Below, in pieces: positions 10,277 to 23,319 of a DNA stretch of 64,000 nucleotides. The notes under the pieces are model-generated. The model was not told the origin of the DNA and searched no databases. It saw only the letters and a program-made list of their open reading frames with translations. The position numbers and the translations under genes are program-made. Source of the stretch: Pelodera strongyloides (lineage: Eukaryota; Nematoda; Chromadorea; Rhabditida; Rhabditidae); NCBI GenBank assembly GCA_036852015.1, contig JAANDG010000089.1, positions 174,501-238,500 on the forward strand, read 5' to 3'. Position 1 is the stretch's first letter. The number at the start of each line of letters is the position of its first letter.

Positions 10277-12499
10277 AGAGAAAGAAAGATTCAAGAGAGA
10301 TAGAGAGCCAATAGAGGGAGATAGAGAGTCAATAGAGAGAGAAGAGGTGAAGAGAAAGATTCCGAACTTAAAATGAGTGCATCAGGTTTAGATTGACTTT
10401 CTAGTATCCCGTCCATTCCCTGTTCTTTTCTCTCTTTTATATTTCCTTCCTGCTACTTCTTCCTTTTTCTACACTTCAAGATGAGTTCCGTCGAAACGTG
10501 TCACCGATTAATATGAGAAAGGAAAGAAGGAGAATCTGCACAAGATTTGCGAGGAAAAACTAATAGGAGAAATAAACTACTACTTTTAACACAACGTATT
10601 TTCGGCTAATTTACGTTTCTTGGATTTGTAGCATTTTGCCAGAAGCTCGAAACTTGGTGTAGAACAATCAAACCACATACAGCGTTTCAAGCGCACTATA
10701 TTTCCACCGATGGGTATCATCCGTCAAGCTTATATTACTTATGTTCAAGTATGGCTCCCAATAAATCGTAATTAGTTTGGAGGTGTTCTTTATCAGCGTA
10801 CAATTTTATTTATTGCTAGGCTAGACACGTTCGTCGAAACTAGAAAATAAAACAAAGGGAACAGCAGTGCACTTGTGAAAACACTCAAATTCACTCAGAA
10901 GATAGCGTCTGGATTTGGTAAAGCAATAGAAAAAAGAAATAAGAAAGTAAGAAATAGCTTTGTTGAAGCAAAGAATGTTCAATCTTGTTATTGCCACAAA
11001 TAAGGTTTCTTTGGAGTTTGTTTACAGGGAAATTACTCTGTTTTTCAACCATGTCTTGTCGAGCCTGACGTGACACACATCTTATTAAAGTGGTAGGAAA
11101 CGTGGCTTTGAAACATAAACCTAGTATGCTATATGCGGTTGGCATACAAAATAATACAACGCAATACAAGCAATTTAAAATAAGAAACTCTAATGCACCA
11201 AATGAAAACTTATTGTATGAATTTGTAGCCGTAACTCATACGAACACACCATGGCATGTATCAGTGTGCGTAAATGTAAGAAATGTGATCAAATAAATGC
11301 AGGTAGCAATTTGGATTTAGTTAATTAGCATCCCAGTGATTAAATATAGAAACCTAATTGCTTTGTTGCCAGCGAATAATTACCAGCGCCAACTCAAAAG
11401 GTTATTATTGTTTCATCGCAACTCGTGCACGAAGGAACATGACCATATATAGCTGGAACATCCGGAAATTCGAATTTCGCGCATCATTGGAGACGGCGGT
11501 TGTTAAATTGGGAACATGCCAAAAATCAGATATATCCAAAAATATCCTTGATAGGAGGTTCATACGTGTCAAGGTTTAGGATAATGTATATGTATGTGTG
11601 CATATGCATAAGAAGATAAACTAAACTGTGATTCAGTAGTGAGTAAGCCATGCTCCATTGAGAATTATATAAGTATCTCTACTTATGTAATTGCCTCTAA
11701 TATAACTTTACTGTTGTCTCTATTATACAGTCTAAAGTTGTTCCATGTACTAATGACAGTATACAAAGGGAAAAAAATATAAATAGCACTGAAATAAGTG
11801 AACATATTGTGGATGTTGAAACAAACTTATAAACGTGAAAGTTAGTGCATATTTGAATAAATTATTTATAAAGACAGTCTCATTAGTTTAATTAATGTTT
11901 AGCCTTCATGTGTTATTCTAGAAAGCACCTAACAAATAAATGTTATATGAGAACACCCGAGATTAATATGATTACTCACTTTTAAACGTTTATGCTTTCG
12001 AAATACCAAAGAAGATATTCATGTTCATGTTTTCTTCTGTTTATATCTGATCTATTTTCGTGGATGCGTCCAATTTTCCGCCACACAAAATGGGATTGGA
12101 AACGGATGTGATTAATTCACTTTTTGTTTCTCTTTCGCCATTTCAATATAAAAAAAAGGAAATAAATTATTTTATTCTCGGGGAGGGATCACATTGTTGT
12201 ACCAAGTGACAATGATAAGTTAAACAGATTGTTGAAAAAAAATATTTGAAATAACCAAAACCAAGGAAGTGAATTGACGAGTACCCTGGCCCAGACTTCC
12301 TGGGAAAACACTTAAAAGCATAAAGTTTAGTAAGTTTTCCTAGAGTTCATCAGTTTTTCCTGACTTGAATTATATCGAGTCACCTTGTACCGTTGTACCC
12401 TTTGAATTAGCCCATAAACAAAAAGTATTATGGGACGACGTCTTATGAACATTTGTTCGACACCTCGTCTGGGCCTCTGGTTTTTGTATACAGCCACTA

Positions 12500-12720
12500 A
12501 AAAATTGCGCAACATTTTCTCATATGCTTGCCTGAAACAATTGTAACAATATCCATAGTTAACTATACATGCTCCAGGTGTTTCGTCGTTTGGACGCAAT
12601 AGAAATATGAGCCAACGCGCTCCTTTGGCGATGATGCGGCACGTGTGCACCGCGAGGGTAATTATGTGGCTCTGTTGCTCTTCGCTTGACAGAATCAATT
12701 ACATTGTGAGCCAAGCACAG
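12500..12720. repeat. Dispersed module X, copy in unit 1 (one of five)
   Basis: A stretch with CCATAGTTAACTATACATGC, TCCAGGTGTTT, GCGGCAC, GCACCGCGAGGGTAATTATG and TTGTGAGCCAAGCAC recurs nearly identically at 28690-28890. Diverged copies lie at 24370-24600, 38150-38240 and 42390-42620. On the minus strand the copies share protein-like words (CR-IIAKGA / CRLIANGGA; PGACIVNYGYC / PGTCLINHRYY), which may mean a decayed coding origin. No intact reading frame is shared by all copies. Confidence 0.6.
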
Positions 12721-13398
12721 CACTGGAAGAGTAGTTATTGAATTTTATTCATGCAAACAACTTGCACGCATCCTATAGAGGGGGTGGGCCGCGCCACGGT
12801 GGCGAACACTCGTTTTGTGCGCGAATATGGCGTGGAGTTTCATCATTGATTTGCTCAGTAAAGCGCTGGCCTCTTACCAAAAAAAACCATTTGGTGACTG
12901 GTTAGTGGTCATTCAGTGACCAGTTGATGACGGTTTCCGATGAGTGATCACCATATGGTCATGAAATGGTCACCAAATGGGCAGACCCAGGAAAAAACCA
13001 GTGAACAGTCACCAAATAGGTACACTCATTTACTATGTATGGCTTACATATGATTCTTTTTGGCGTACTGTTATAATGCTATGTAACATTGTCAATAAAC
13101 TCCCACTGTTGTGAACCCGTTTACTCTTACACATCTGTGGAATACTCAATTCCTTTGCTAATGTATAATCCTACGTTTTCCAGCACTAAATTCACATTTA
13201 GCTATAAACCATATTATTATTAACTATCAGCTAAACATCACAATTCCTGCACAGTTTGAAACTTTGAATTACCGTTTTCATATGTTTCTTCCTCCTATAT
13301 TTTCCATCAGTCTTTACACAACCCCATAAATGAAGCTCAAACTGCTCCCTTCGGAGCGCGCAGGCTCCCTTTCTCTCTCTGTGCTCTAGCTCTAGCGC

Positions 13399-16300
13399 CA
13401 CTGGAAAATTTTCCCTAGAAAACCCCGCGAAAAATGCCGTTCCCCAGCAAACCCCGAGGTGGCTTTTCCCCCAGAAACCCCCGAGAAAGGCGAGAGATAA
13501 TGCATAATTGAGAGACACAAAATCCCCAGAAACTCCCGAGGTAGAAAAGCGCGCGAAAACCGAAATTCAAAAATAAAAGTTTCGTATTTGTTTTTTCGTT
13601 GAATTGTGAAGTTTCTTCTACTTTGCTCTAATGTTTCGTATTGTGTTTTGTGGTGTAAGTGATGTTTGATGTAACTAGCGTATTTATATACATGCGAGTA
13701 CCTGGTCTGCGACTATATTCTCCGCTTCCCGCCATTATTTTAGAAAATGTCCTTAAACTTAAATTTTTTTCATGTTTATGATATAATCGAATATCAAAGA
13801 AAACTCCTCAATCAATATGAGGTGAATACTGATGGCAGAGCCGATGAATGATGAAGCAGTTCCATTCTTGCGGAGCCGGAGACGCATGTGCTTAAGATGT
13901 GAGTTTGTGATTCATTCATTGTTTTTTTTGCTATTTTGGCCGGCGTCTATTAGTGTTCGTCGAGCTTGTTACCGCAGTTATTATAATCTAATCACAGATT
14001 ACCTCTGTTAGCCCAAATCGCGGCATCATGAGTGCTTCAAACTTCTCACAACGTTCCACGCATTACGTAAGTCCTCCCTGTACTAAAGATGTTATAAACG
14101 TCGCGCTATAAACTGACGAAAATAGTTGTGTATCCTTACAGGTCTCGCTGAGGTCATTCAGGGACCACATCAGTCCTTTGCATCATTGCATGTTGTGCCA
14201 TCATCAACGAAGGGATTCCGACCCAACGATTGAGTTCTCGACTAAAGACAAAAGGTATTCTTCACGATTCATTTTGCGTATTTCAATTTCATACTAGATG
14301 TATTTCCCTATCCCGTATTGTTTCTTATGAAGGCAAAGGAGCAAACTGTTTGCGTTAATATCATATGCTATGTGATAGTCGTGGAACCTCGAACATACTT
14401 ATTTAGGTCCTCACTTTCGTTGTAGTGCATTGTTCGCAACGTTTTGGAAGTGCTGACGGTGTGTTTTTTTTTGCATCCTGCTACCGGTCGCGCAACTATT
14501 TGTATTTAAAACACAAAGCTTTATTACATTAGTTTTAGGGGTAGTTGGCAATGTTTCTCCGCGCTCGCCCCTTCCATGGAACGCCAGTGGGGCTCCTCAC
14601 GTCCTGCAAGTTGCTGTTGTGAGCAAAAAAATGATGGATGTGGTGTAAGTTCTCTCTTTTCTTGTTATGTCATTAATTTCCATTTCCGCTTTTTTGGCCT
14701 TTTTACCGGGGTTAAAAGCGCAGCGCATTAAAGATGGACGTTTCCGGTAAGGGAGCTGGAAAAAGTTAGGCGGACGTTGTAAATGTAAAATAGCCTTCGT
14801 TAACGGTCGTGTTGTTGATAAACCAACCCGATTTGGCGAATAAGCCCAACATTCCGAACTCTAATTACGTTGTACATCTATATACGTTATACCCGAACCC
14901 GGCGTTTGAAAATGTTTATTCAATATATAAATACCACTTTATATACATTCATAGGCTTAAGCATTTAGAATTCAGAGGTTCCGTATCTACTATGTATTTT
15001 ATATCTTTTTTTTAGAGATGCGAGTCAGCCTAAAGTGTGCGGAGCAGAGGCCACCTGGCCACCACGAAACCAAGGCCAAGGAGAGACCCAAATTGGTACG
15101 CTCTGACTTCGATGAGAGGATCGTTCGATGCATATCTATGTTTCAACGTTTTTGTGGTTAGCGACTGTGTATAGGAATATCAGTGCCTCTTTGAAAATTC
15201 AGTGTAGACTGCAGTCGGCACGTCGACAGGTCATTTATTGTCGGAAATGTCCGGAGAATTCCAGTTTATTGTCGGAAATTTCCGGAGAATTTCAATCTCG
15301 ACCGCGCCCTAAGCAGTGCCCTATTTGTGCACATTTCCCCTCGATTCGCATATATGAGGATAATACGCTCATTATTAATTATTACCCAACGTGTACACTT
15401 AACATACTTGAATACATTATATCATCCAATCTTTTCAGATCGTCTTCTGATTGTCGCGCGTGCCACTGACTGAGGAGTCGGTTGGCCCACCGGAACCGAC
15501 GAAGTATGTGTCCCGATCTTCTCTCGACAACCGCTGCCTATTTAGTTACCCGTCCTTATTTAGCATTATCTTTTTAAACCCGGTTCCTACGTTTTGATTG
15601 ATATTTTCTTTTCTCATAATCAGCATTTCCATTTCCAAGCTAGGTTCAATCACTCGGTTATTCTGTTATTTCTCTCGATTCCCCTCCCCCCGTTTCCTCC
15701 TCTTATTTATGGCCTCGTTATTCTTTCACAACTACTTAGGGTAGTGTTCCCTAGCTCCTCATGTAGTTCACTCAGTGCTCAAACTGCTTGGCATATTAAC
15801 CCTAATTTTGATTCAGTGACTCTATATTTACAGTCCCCGGATTCCGGATTTCTCAAGTCCCCAATCATATATACTTATTGTTAACATCAGGAGTACACTA
15901 TTCTTCTTACATTGCCTACTTCTTACTAACTTATTCTCCATAAGTTTATTATTAATTTTGGCCTCCATATCTATCCACTATGTTCCACTATCCATGCATG
16001 ATTAACTAATAATAGTATGGTCCTTGTCATCTTACACGGAAGTTCCGGTGCCACCTTTTCTCCAATCCCCCATGTATAGTGGACAAATATAGTGTGCTCG
16101 ATTGATTTATTACGCGCTTGTTACCTTCCCATGTTAAGTCAATTTATTTTCGTGCTGAACTTTTCTTTAGTAAAAAATATTTTTCATTTCTAAGTATTTA
16201 CGGCTATTGTGTGTGCATACAGGAAACAAACATACCATAATGGTAAGTGGAAAGTATCACCTCGGGCTTTGCAGGGGAAAAAAATCCCGAGAAATTCCCC

Positions 16301-16597
16301 AGAAAATCCACCGCGGGAAAAAGCTAGGGAAAAATTTCCCGCGAAAGTCCCCAGAAAATCCACCGCGGGAAAAAGCTAGGGAAAAATTCCCCGCGAAAAC
16401 CCCCAGAAAATCCACCGCGGGAAAAAACTAGGGAAAAATTCCCCGCGAAAACCCCTAGAAAATCCACCGCGGGAAAATGCTAGGGAAAAATTCCCCGCGA
16501 AAACCCCTAGAAAGTCCCGACCTAGGGGAATTGCAAAAAACACCTCGGGATTTTCTGGGGGTTTTTCGCGGGGTTTTCTAGGGAAAATTTTCCAGTG
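13399..16597. mobile_element. CACTA-type (CMC clade) DNA transposon, non-autonomous, 3.2 kb
   Basis: Perfect 36-bp terminal inverted repeats start CACTGGAAAATTTTCC at 13399 and end in its inverse complement at 16597. The element is flanked by a 2-bp GC duplication (13397-13398 and 16598-16599). Unit 2 preserves the uninterrupted site (AGCGCTGTGC near 29570), so the boundaries are directly visible. CACTG termini, a 2-bp duplication and tandem subterminal repeats are the known signature of CACTA/Mirage-type elements. Interior stretches behave like exons (for example a TCCTTACAG acceptor before a segment reading HHCMLCHHQRR, then a GTATTC donor; next a TTTTAG acceptor and a frame ending near 14650), but no transposase core or DDE triad was recognised. 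It is therefore called non-autonomous or decayed. Confidence 0.85.
16290..16520. repeat. Subterminal tandem repeat of the CACTA element
   Basis: About four copies of a 52-bp unit containing CCACCGCGGGAAA, CTAGGGAAAAATT and CCCCGCGAAAA (anchor word at about 16308, 16360, 16412 and 16463). Words of the same type occur at the other end (13405-13550). These are probably transposase-binding sites, by analogy with other CACTA elements. Confidence 0.85.
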
Positions 16598-16756
16598 GCT
16601 GTGCAGCACTCTCTCGTCCGGGGAGCCGATCAATACTTTTTGCCACATCACAACACCGGCAGCGGCATCAAAGTTTGCATTCAATTTCGCAACAGTTTGC
16701 TTCGATCCGGATTTTACTTTGAAACTTTGAATTTATGCACTTTTGCATTCTCCGCG

Positions 16757-19700
16757 AAAATGGGTGGTCCTGAGGGGAAATTCTCGGGCGGTCTTTTGTA
16801 TTCTAATTTGTCCAGCTTCAGTTTTGTTCTGGAACGTTCGACTTTTCATTTTTTTTGCTTGATTGTTTTTTTTATCTTTCTCCATCATTTCCGTGCTTTT
16901 TTGCTTCGTTGTCTGTTGTCTTTTACCAGCTTTAGTCGTTGTTTGCGATTTGCTGTATCATTTGCTTGGCTGAAACATTGTCTTATTCTTTATTTTCTTT
17001 CAGGATTGTTATCCTCGTTGCTGGTGTGGAGTCCGGTCACTCTACGCGCATTCTTCCTCCTGTCATTTGGAGGAAATCAAATAAGGAGGATTTTATTGGT
17101 TAGTTATTTTACCGTTCTATTTTTTTCGTTGTCATGTCTTTTATTTATTCGATCGTGAATTCACAACATTGGCTTGATGTCTATGTGCCCGTTCTTCTCA
17201 TTACGAACGTTTATTTAATTTTTGTCTTCTTTAGTATCTCCCTATGGCGGCCCTCCCGAGCGGACCTTTCCGTCCTTTCCTGGTCTCCCGAGCGGACCTT
17301 TGGCTGGAAAGACGCTAGTTGAAGAGCGCCTCAAATAGCTTTGACGGGAGCATCGGAAGGAGATCACTTTAGTGGTTAGTTTCAGTTATTCTTTTGCTAT
17401 TCCATCATTTGTTTTTTTCTGAAGTCCTGTGCTGGTTTTTTCAATGGAGGGCCGATAACTCGGTGCCATTACAAAGTCTTATTTTGTGATGGAAGTTTAG
17501 TTTCTTTGCAGCATATTCAGCTTTTGCAAATCACGTTGTTGATTTCATATTCATTAAGTTCTGTTTTAGATTCCTGTGATCGATTCGTTGTGCGTCCAAC
17601 CAGTTCGAGGTTGGATTCTTCTGCTCTATTTCCCGCCTCCGAACGTCACTCTTCTTTCTTCGCAGATCTGCCTATTTGTGCGTGAGAGCGTGAGCCGGAT
17701 GGATCAAAGTTCTGTATCCGTACCTCGGACCCATTTATGCTCATGTTCGTTTTTTTATCACTGTTTCCTTTGTTGTTATCTTCATCTTCGCTGATTCGCA
17801 TGTCATGTTTTGACCATTGGTTCATACATTTTACCGTGTGCACATTGTACCTTTCCGCACATTGCACATAGTCAAATTCTTTTATCAACAAGCACTTCAT
17901 ACTCCGACTGTCATTGTGATCTTTTATGCGATTAGCTAATTATTGTGTTATAGGAATTGAAATGGAACTACGGCTGTCGCTGCAGACTTTCTGGGTTGTC
18001 AATGCGTATTCTAATAAAATTACTTTAGGATGAAGCCATGAAGTCTGTGTCATCTCGCTCGGCATCTGTCATGTCGTTCCTTTCTCCTTGATCCATCTGC
18101 CCGTGGACTGGAGATGTCAATCCATTAGGATTGACAATGGACACGTGCCGCCGGCGGAGGTATTATTTTGATTTTTTGTTTACTAACTTAAATGCGGGTC
18201 TCATTTTTTCTCTTGGAGATCCGTAACGATAATTATGCTTTCCTCGCTCACATCTATTGATCTATGAGCAAGTTGGTGCTAGGCCGAATGTTCGTTTTCT
18301 GCTCTGCTGTGCACATACAGTGATGACTCAGTTTTAATTTGATTTTTTTTTAAGATGCAGTTTGAAGTGTATCTCCGCTCCCGGCCACCCCCTTGTTTAT
18401 TTGGGCAACGCCCAGTCTGTGAGCTGACCAGCTGACCGCTAAGACTTGGACTACACCTACACCTGTCAGTCTATAGGACTGATGACGGACGCGTGCCGCC
18501 GGCGGAGGTATTTTATACTTTATATTTTACATGATATTAAGTTTGGTTTCGCGCCTCACTTACTTGCTTACTTCCATTTTTGGAGGTCCGTAACGATCAT
18601 TCTATGCTTTCCTCGCTCAGATCTAGTTCGATCTTGATCTAGCATGATCAAGCTAAGCTGAATGTTCCTTTTCTGCTTTCCTGAAGCAGTTACAGTAATT
18701 TCTCAGTGTTAACTTTACAATTTTTAGGACACTGAATGTTGTCTCCGCTCCCGGCCACCCCCTTTGTCTTTGTCAACTCCCGAACTCCCTAGTGAGCTGA
18801 CCTATGTCCAGGTTTGGATTGGAGTTTCTCCATCACCGTTACAAGTCAGGACGGTCCGTGCCAAAGGCGAACTGGAGAAGGTAAATTATTTTATATTTTC
18901 ATTTAACTACAAATTGTTGGGTACGTCAACGCCTAATTGGTCTTGGCATTTACTACTACTACTCTTTCTTGTCTTACTAAGACCATTGAGGCCCTTCTGT
19001 TATTTTCTTTAGTACGAGCAAAGGAACATAATGGTGAGCCGAATGTTCTTTTTCTGCCTTAACAAATCAAGGTTCAGTGTTAACTTTATAATTTTTAGTT
19101 CACGGTTCACACGGCGACCGTGAGGAATTCTCGTGTGACAATTGTGTCTCCTGTTCCTGGGCGCTTGCACCATGTGCCTCTCCGCTGAGCGATTTCCAAG
19201 ACTGAGATTGGAGTTGCCGTTTCATGGCAAGACGATCCGTGCCGTCGTCGAAGGTAAATATTTTATTCTTTAATTTTTCATTCTTATATGGGTAGCAATA
19301 AGGAAATTCCGGGAATCCTGCTTGTGCCTGTGTGTGTTTGACCGTCAGGTCTTTTTGTGGCCTTTGAATACTTAATACTTTCCATTTTTAAGAATTAACA
19401 CGAAATGTAAAGGAGTATAAGTTATACGATACGAGAAAATAGCACGGGTCTATTTCAAGTAGCACGGGTCTGATGCGGTTCTGCTCCAAATAGTAAGGGT
19501 CTGGGGCACTTTCGCTGCAGGTCCATGTCAAATTGTCAAATGTGCGATTCGCATGGGTTACGGTAGACAGTTGACATGCATGTAAATACTTGAACATGGA
19601 CGGGCATTTGACATTTTCGATTCGCATGGGTTACGGTAGGCAGTTGGCATACTTGTAAAAACTTGAACATGGAGGGCATTTAACATTTTCGCATGTGCGC

Positions 19701-19877
19701 TTCGCGCTTCGACGAAAATGGAAACCTCTCATTAGCACATAGTTCACTCGTTGGTATTAGACCGAAATTACTGTGGTACGTATCACCCTAACTATCAATG
19801 TTTTAATTAATTCACGTTCAGGTGTCGCCTATCTGATGTGTTTGCTTGGTTGGAAGTTGAAAGATGAGGCCCACTGA
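16757..19877 (+). pseudogene. Decayed multi-exon gene, copy 1 (unit 1)
   Basis: A series of exon-like stretches with good acceptors and donors. One at 17003-17099 (acceptor TTCTTTCAG) reads protein-like in one frame (ESGHSTRILPPVIWRKS). One after GTTTTAG at 17570 begins DSCDRFVVRPTSS. One after TTATAG at 17954 contains LRLSLQTFWVVNAYSN. At 18728-18880 a fully open phase-0 exon runs from DTECCLRSRPPP to a GAGAAG|GTAAAT donor. The terminal exon 19822-19877 encodes AYLMCLLGWKLKDEAH and a stop. The exon at 17235-17372 carries stops in the frame that is open in unit 2, and the exons found in unit 2 at 32760-33320 are absent. No family is recognised. In-frame stops and exon loss make a functional product unlikely. 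Confidence 0.42.
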
Positions 19878-19879
19878 AC

Positions 19880-21410
19880 CTACACCAGCGCCGACGTGAT
19901 TCATGCTCACTCGAACACAGCATTATCGTGAGCTACTCTTAGGGTTTAAAAAAGAAAGAAATAAGAAGTCACATTCAGAAAGAAGAATGTGACAGAAAGG
20001 GAAAGTGGACTTTCAGTGTCGTCTATTGGTTTATTTTGATTGAGGTTTTGAGTTTGATTGAATATTGAATCTCATCATTGAAAGTCCATTCTTCCTTGAA
20101 AAAAAAATGATAAAGAAAAAAAAGATACGGAGTGGCAAAAAATGAAAGCCAATCCAAACAGGCAAAAAATGAAAGCCGATGTTGATTATCGATTGAAAAA
20201 TGAAAAGATCCTTGTGGACAAAGGTTAGCATTGTTATGCCTTGCTAACCGTTAGCTTGTATTCTTACAAGTGATACTCAATTAATGTGATTTTTCTATTT
20301 CTCAATGGATTCCTAGTTTCTTTCTTGGGTCTTGACTTGAATTAAACTTGAATTAATATTAAGTACCCCGTAAAGCTTCTGATCTTATTATATTATTCTT
20401 ATGGTTATCATATCGATACTGTACACTCTTGATCTTTAGTTCTTTAGCAATGAATTATTAGTACTCGCTTTCTCTTAGGAAGTAAAACACTAGGATTGGC
20501 AAATGTTTACGTTTTGTAGTTTGAGCCCATAACATTGTGCCATATAGTTCTCTGACATGTTACTGTATCTTTATTCATTGTGTGCAAACGCAGCGAGCCT
20601 TGTCACTTGTCGATGACGTTCTAAGGTAAGCCTCCAGGTTTACTTTAGAATACATCGATTGTTTTTATTTACTTGATGAATAATAGCGCGTACTTGTTCG
20701 CATTTCTATCGGAAGACTCGATACGCAATTCGAAAACTGAAAATATTTTATATTTTTCTGCCAGCACGGGTCAAAACTTCCCGCTCAAGTTTATAAGATT
20801 ATCGAGATCTTCTGTTTGATGAAACTTGTTTTTTTTTCCTGGATATCTTTCTGTAGTCGCACTGTGTGTGTGGAATCGGTGCCAAAATGTGTTGATTCGT
20901 TGGCGGTGCAGCGCTGCGTGCGTGCTTCGAAACCATTGGACGCTAAGTGCCTTAGCTAACAGTGACGCTCGTTTGTTACCTCTGGCGCTTTAATTTTGTG
21001 GCGCACTCGACTTGATATTTGGAGCTTGCGCGTTGACTGTTGACTTGCTTTTCCACAGGCGAAACTTCCTGTTAGGCCTCATTCACTGTCGAGATCCGCA
21101 GTTTACTATTGTTTTTTATGAACCCTTTGATGATTTTCTTTGTGATTTTTCCTATGCTTGCCTCCTCTTTTGGAGGCTCGAATGTTCGCTCGACGGCTCT
21201 ACTTTTTGGATCCCTGCTTGATTGCGCGTACTTTGCTATTCTGGCATAATTAGTTATGTCAGATTAGCATTAGTTGGAAAACGGTACGCAGAGCATACTG
21301 ATCCCCAAGGAGCCCGAGCCCGGTGCTTCTTGGAGGAACATTCGCCTTATTTTGAAACCTTCGGGTTTACATTCTCTGGATAGGGCTAGGCTTGGCAATT
21401 ACTGATACCT
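19880..21410 (+). other. Unit 1 sequence between the pseudogene and the C-rich array
   Basis: Unique-looking AT-rich DNA shared with unit 2 (33915-35385) at high identity. It contains a short inverted repeat CACATTC...GAATGTG near 19970-19992 and a direct repeat of GGCAAAAAATGAAAGCC at about 20134 and 20161. No supported exon. Confidence 0.5.
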
Positions 21411-21413
21411 TCG

Positions 21414-21419
21414 AATAAA
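21414..21419 (+). terminator. Polyadenylation-like signal before array 1
   Basis: AATAAA followed by a T-rich TGTCCTGTCCTGTCC stretch. The same signal and context occur before the other two arrays (35390-35395, 38616-38621). A transcript of the unit could end here, but no transcript is demonstrated. Confidence 0.35.
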
Positions 21420-21474
21420 TATATTTTGTCTGTCCTGTCCTGTCCTTTATGTTAAGTGTTTTTTTTAGGTTTAG

Positions 21475-23258
21475 GTGCTGCGCTGCGCGACCCCCGCCCC
21501 CGCTTGCCGCGCTCCCCGCATCCCAACTGCGCGTTCCCCTCACCGCGCTGCGCTTGGCCGCTCCCCTCCCCTGCGCGTTGCGCGTTTTCCCTCCCCCTGC
21601 CGCGCGTTGCTCCCCCCCCGCTGCCCCGTTCTCCCCTGCGCGTTTCCCTCCTCGCCTCCCTTTCCCCGCCGCGCGTTGCTCCCCCCCGCTGCCCCTCCCT
21701 TGCGCGTTTTCCCTCCCCATGCCGCGCGCTGCCCCTCCCTTGCGCGTTTTCCCCCCATGCCGCCGCCCCCTCCCCCCTCGCTTTTCCCTCCCCTGAGTGC
21801 CGCCCCTCCCTGGCGCGCGTTGATCCCCCCCCGCTCCGCCTGGCCGCGCGTTGCTCCCCTCCGCTCCCCCCTACGCCCCTTCCCTGACGCTCCCTCCGCT
21901 GCCCCTGCCCTTTCCTCCCACTGCCCGCGCTTGCTCCCCCGCCGCTGGCACTCCCTTGCGCTGTTCCCCTGCGCTCCCTCCCTGCGCCCCTCCCCTTCCG
22001 CGCGTTGCTTCCCTTCCCGCCGCTCCCCTGGCCGCGCGTTGCTCCCCTCCCCCGCTCCGCGGCTGCGCGATGCTCCCTACCCGCCGCTGGCCCCTCCTGA
22101 GCCACCGCCTGTCGAGCGTGAACCCCCGCTGCGCCCCTCCCTGCCCCCTTCCCCTGCCGCGCGCTGCGTCCCCCTCCGCTGCCCCTGCCCTTTCCCCCCA
22201 CTGCCGCGCGTGCTCCCCCGCCGCTGCCCCCTGCGCGTTTCCCCCCTACGCCATCCCCCTGGCCGATCATCCCCCGCTGCGTCAGATGCGTCTTTCCTCT
22301 GCGCGTTTCCCTTCACCCTGCCGCGGTTTTCCCTGCCGCTGCGTCCCCCCCCCCCACTGAGCGTTCCCTCCCCCTGTGCGCGATGCTCCCCTCCGCGCTG
22401 CTGCGCCCCCTTCCTACGCCCCCCCCCCCCTGGGCCGCGCTTCCCCCCCACCCCTGCGTTTCCTCCTGGCTGCGCGATGCTCCCCTCCCCGTCGCTGCGC
22501 CCCCTCCATGCGCCCCCCCCTTGGCCGCGCGTTGCCCCCCCGCTACCGCCCCCCCCTGCGCCCCTTCCCCTGCCGCGCGCGCCCCCCCCCCCCCCCCACT
22601 GCCCCCCCTGCCCGTTTTCCCTCCCCCTGCCGCGTTTGCTCCCCTCCCTCCCCCGCTGCGCCCCTGCCGGCCGATGCGCCCTTCGTGCCCGTTTTCCTTC
22701 CCCCTTCCGCGCGTTGCTTCCCTCCCCCGCCGCTGCGCCCTTACCCTGCGTGTTTTCCCTCCCCTTGCCGCGCCTTGCTCCCCCTGCCGCTACCTCCCTC
22801 CTTCCTCCCCCTGCCGCGCGTTGCTCTCCCTCCCCCGCAGCTGCGCCTTTCCCCTGCGCGTTGCTCCTCCTCCCCCGCCGCTACGCCCTTCCCCCGTTTT
22901 CCCTCCCCCTTCTGCGCGTTGCTCCCCCCTCCCGCCGCTGCGCCCTCCCCTGCTTTTCCCTGCCGCGCGTTGTTCCTCTCCCCGCCGCTGCGCCCTTTCC
23001 TTGCCCGTTTTCCCTCTCCCTGCCACTGCGCCCTTCCGTTGCGCTCCCCCCCTCCTGCGGGCTCCCCTGCGCGTCCCCCCCCCCGCCTGCCCCCCTCTCC
23101 CTGCCGCGCGTCGCCCTCCCCCACCACCGCGCGTTCCCCTCCACTTGCGCGTTGCCGCTTCCCTTTCTGCGCGTTTCTCCTCCCCCTGCCAGGCGTCCCC
23201 CTGCTGTGCGTTTCCCTCTACGCCTCTACCCCGCTGCATCCCTGCCGCAGCGCTCACT
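21475..23258. repeat. C-rich GC array 1
   Basis: About 1.8 kb of irregular tandem sequence built from words such as CCCCTGCCGCGCGTTGCTCC, CCCGCCGCTGCGCCC and CTGCGCGTTTTCCCTCC. The plus strand is almost entirely pyrimidine plus G, with C-runs of up to 16. The left flank (TTTAGGTTTAGGTGCTGCGC) and right end (CCGCAGCGCTCACTACTTAA) are shared with array 3. Long open frames on both strands are compositional, not genes: they overlap in all frames and have only Pro, Ala, Arg, Leu, Ser or Gly, Arg, Ala content. Confidence 0.93.
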
Positions 23259-23319
23259 ACTTAATTTATTTTTTATTTTTAGAAACCCCATTAAATTACA
23301 TTATGAAAGTATTAATAAA

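Noticed and set aside
16290..16520. Regularly spaced repeats resembling a CRISPR array
   Set aside because: Units are contiguous with no unique spacers, lie at a transposon end, and the genome is eukaryotic.
21468..21480. TTTAGGTTTAGG at the start of the arrays as telomere-like DNA
   Set aside because: Only two repeats, and the nematode telomere unit is TTAGGC. It is better read as a polypyrimidine/AG stretch.
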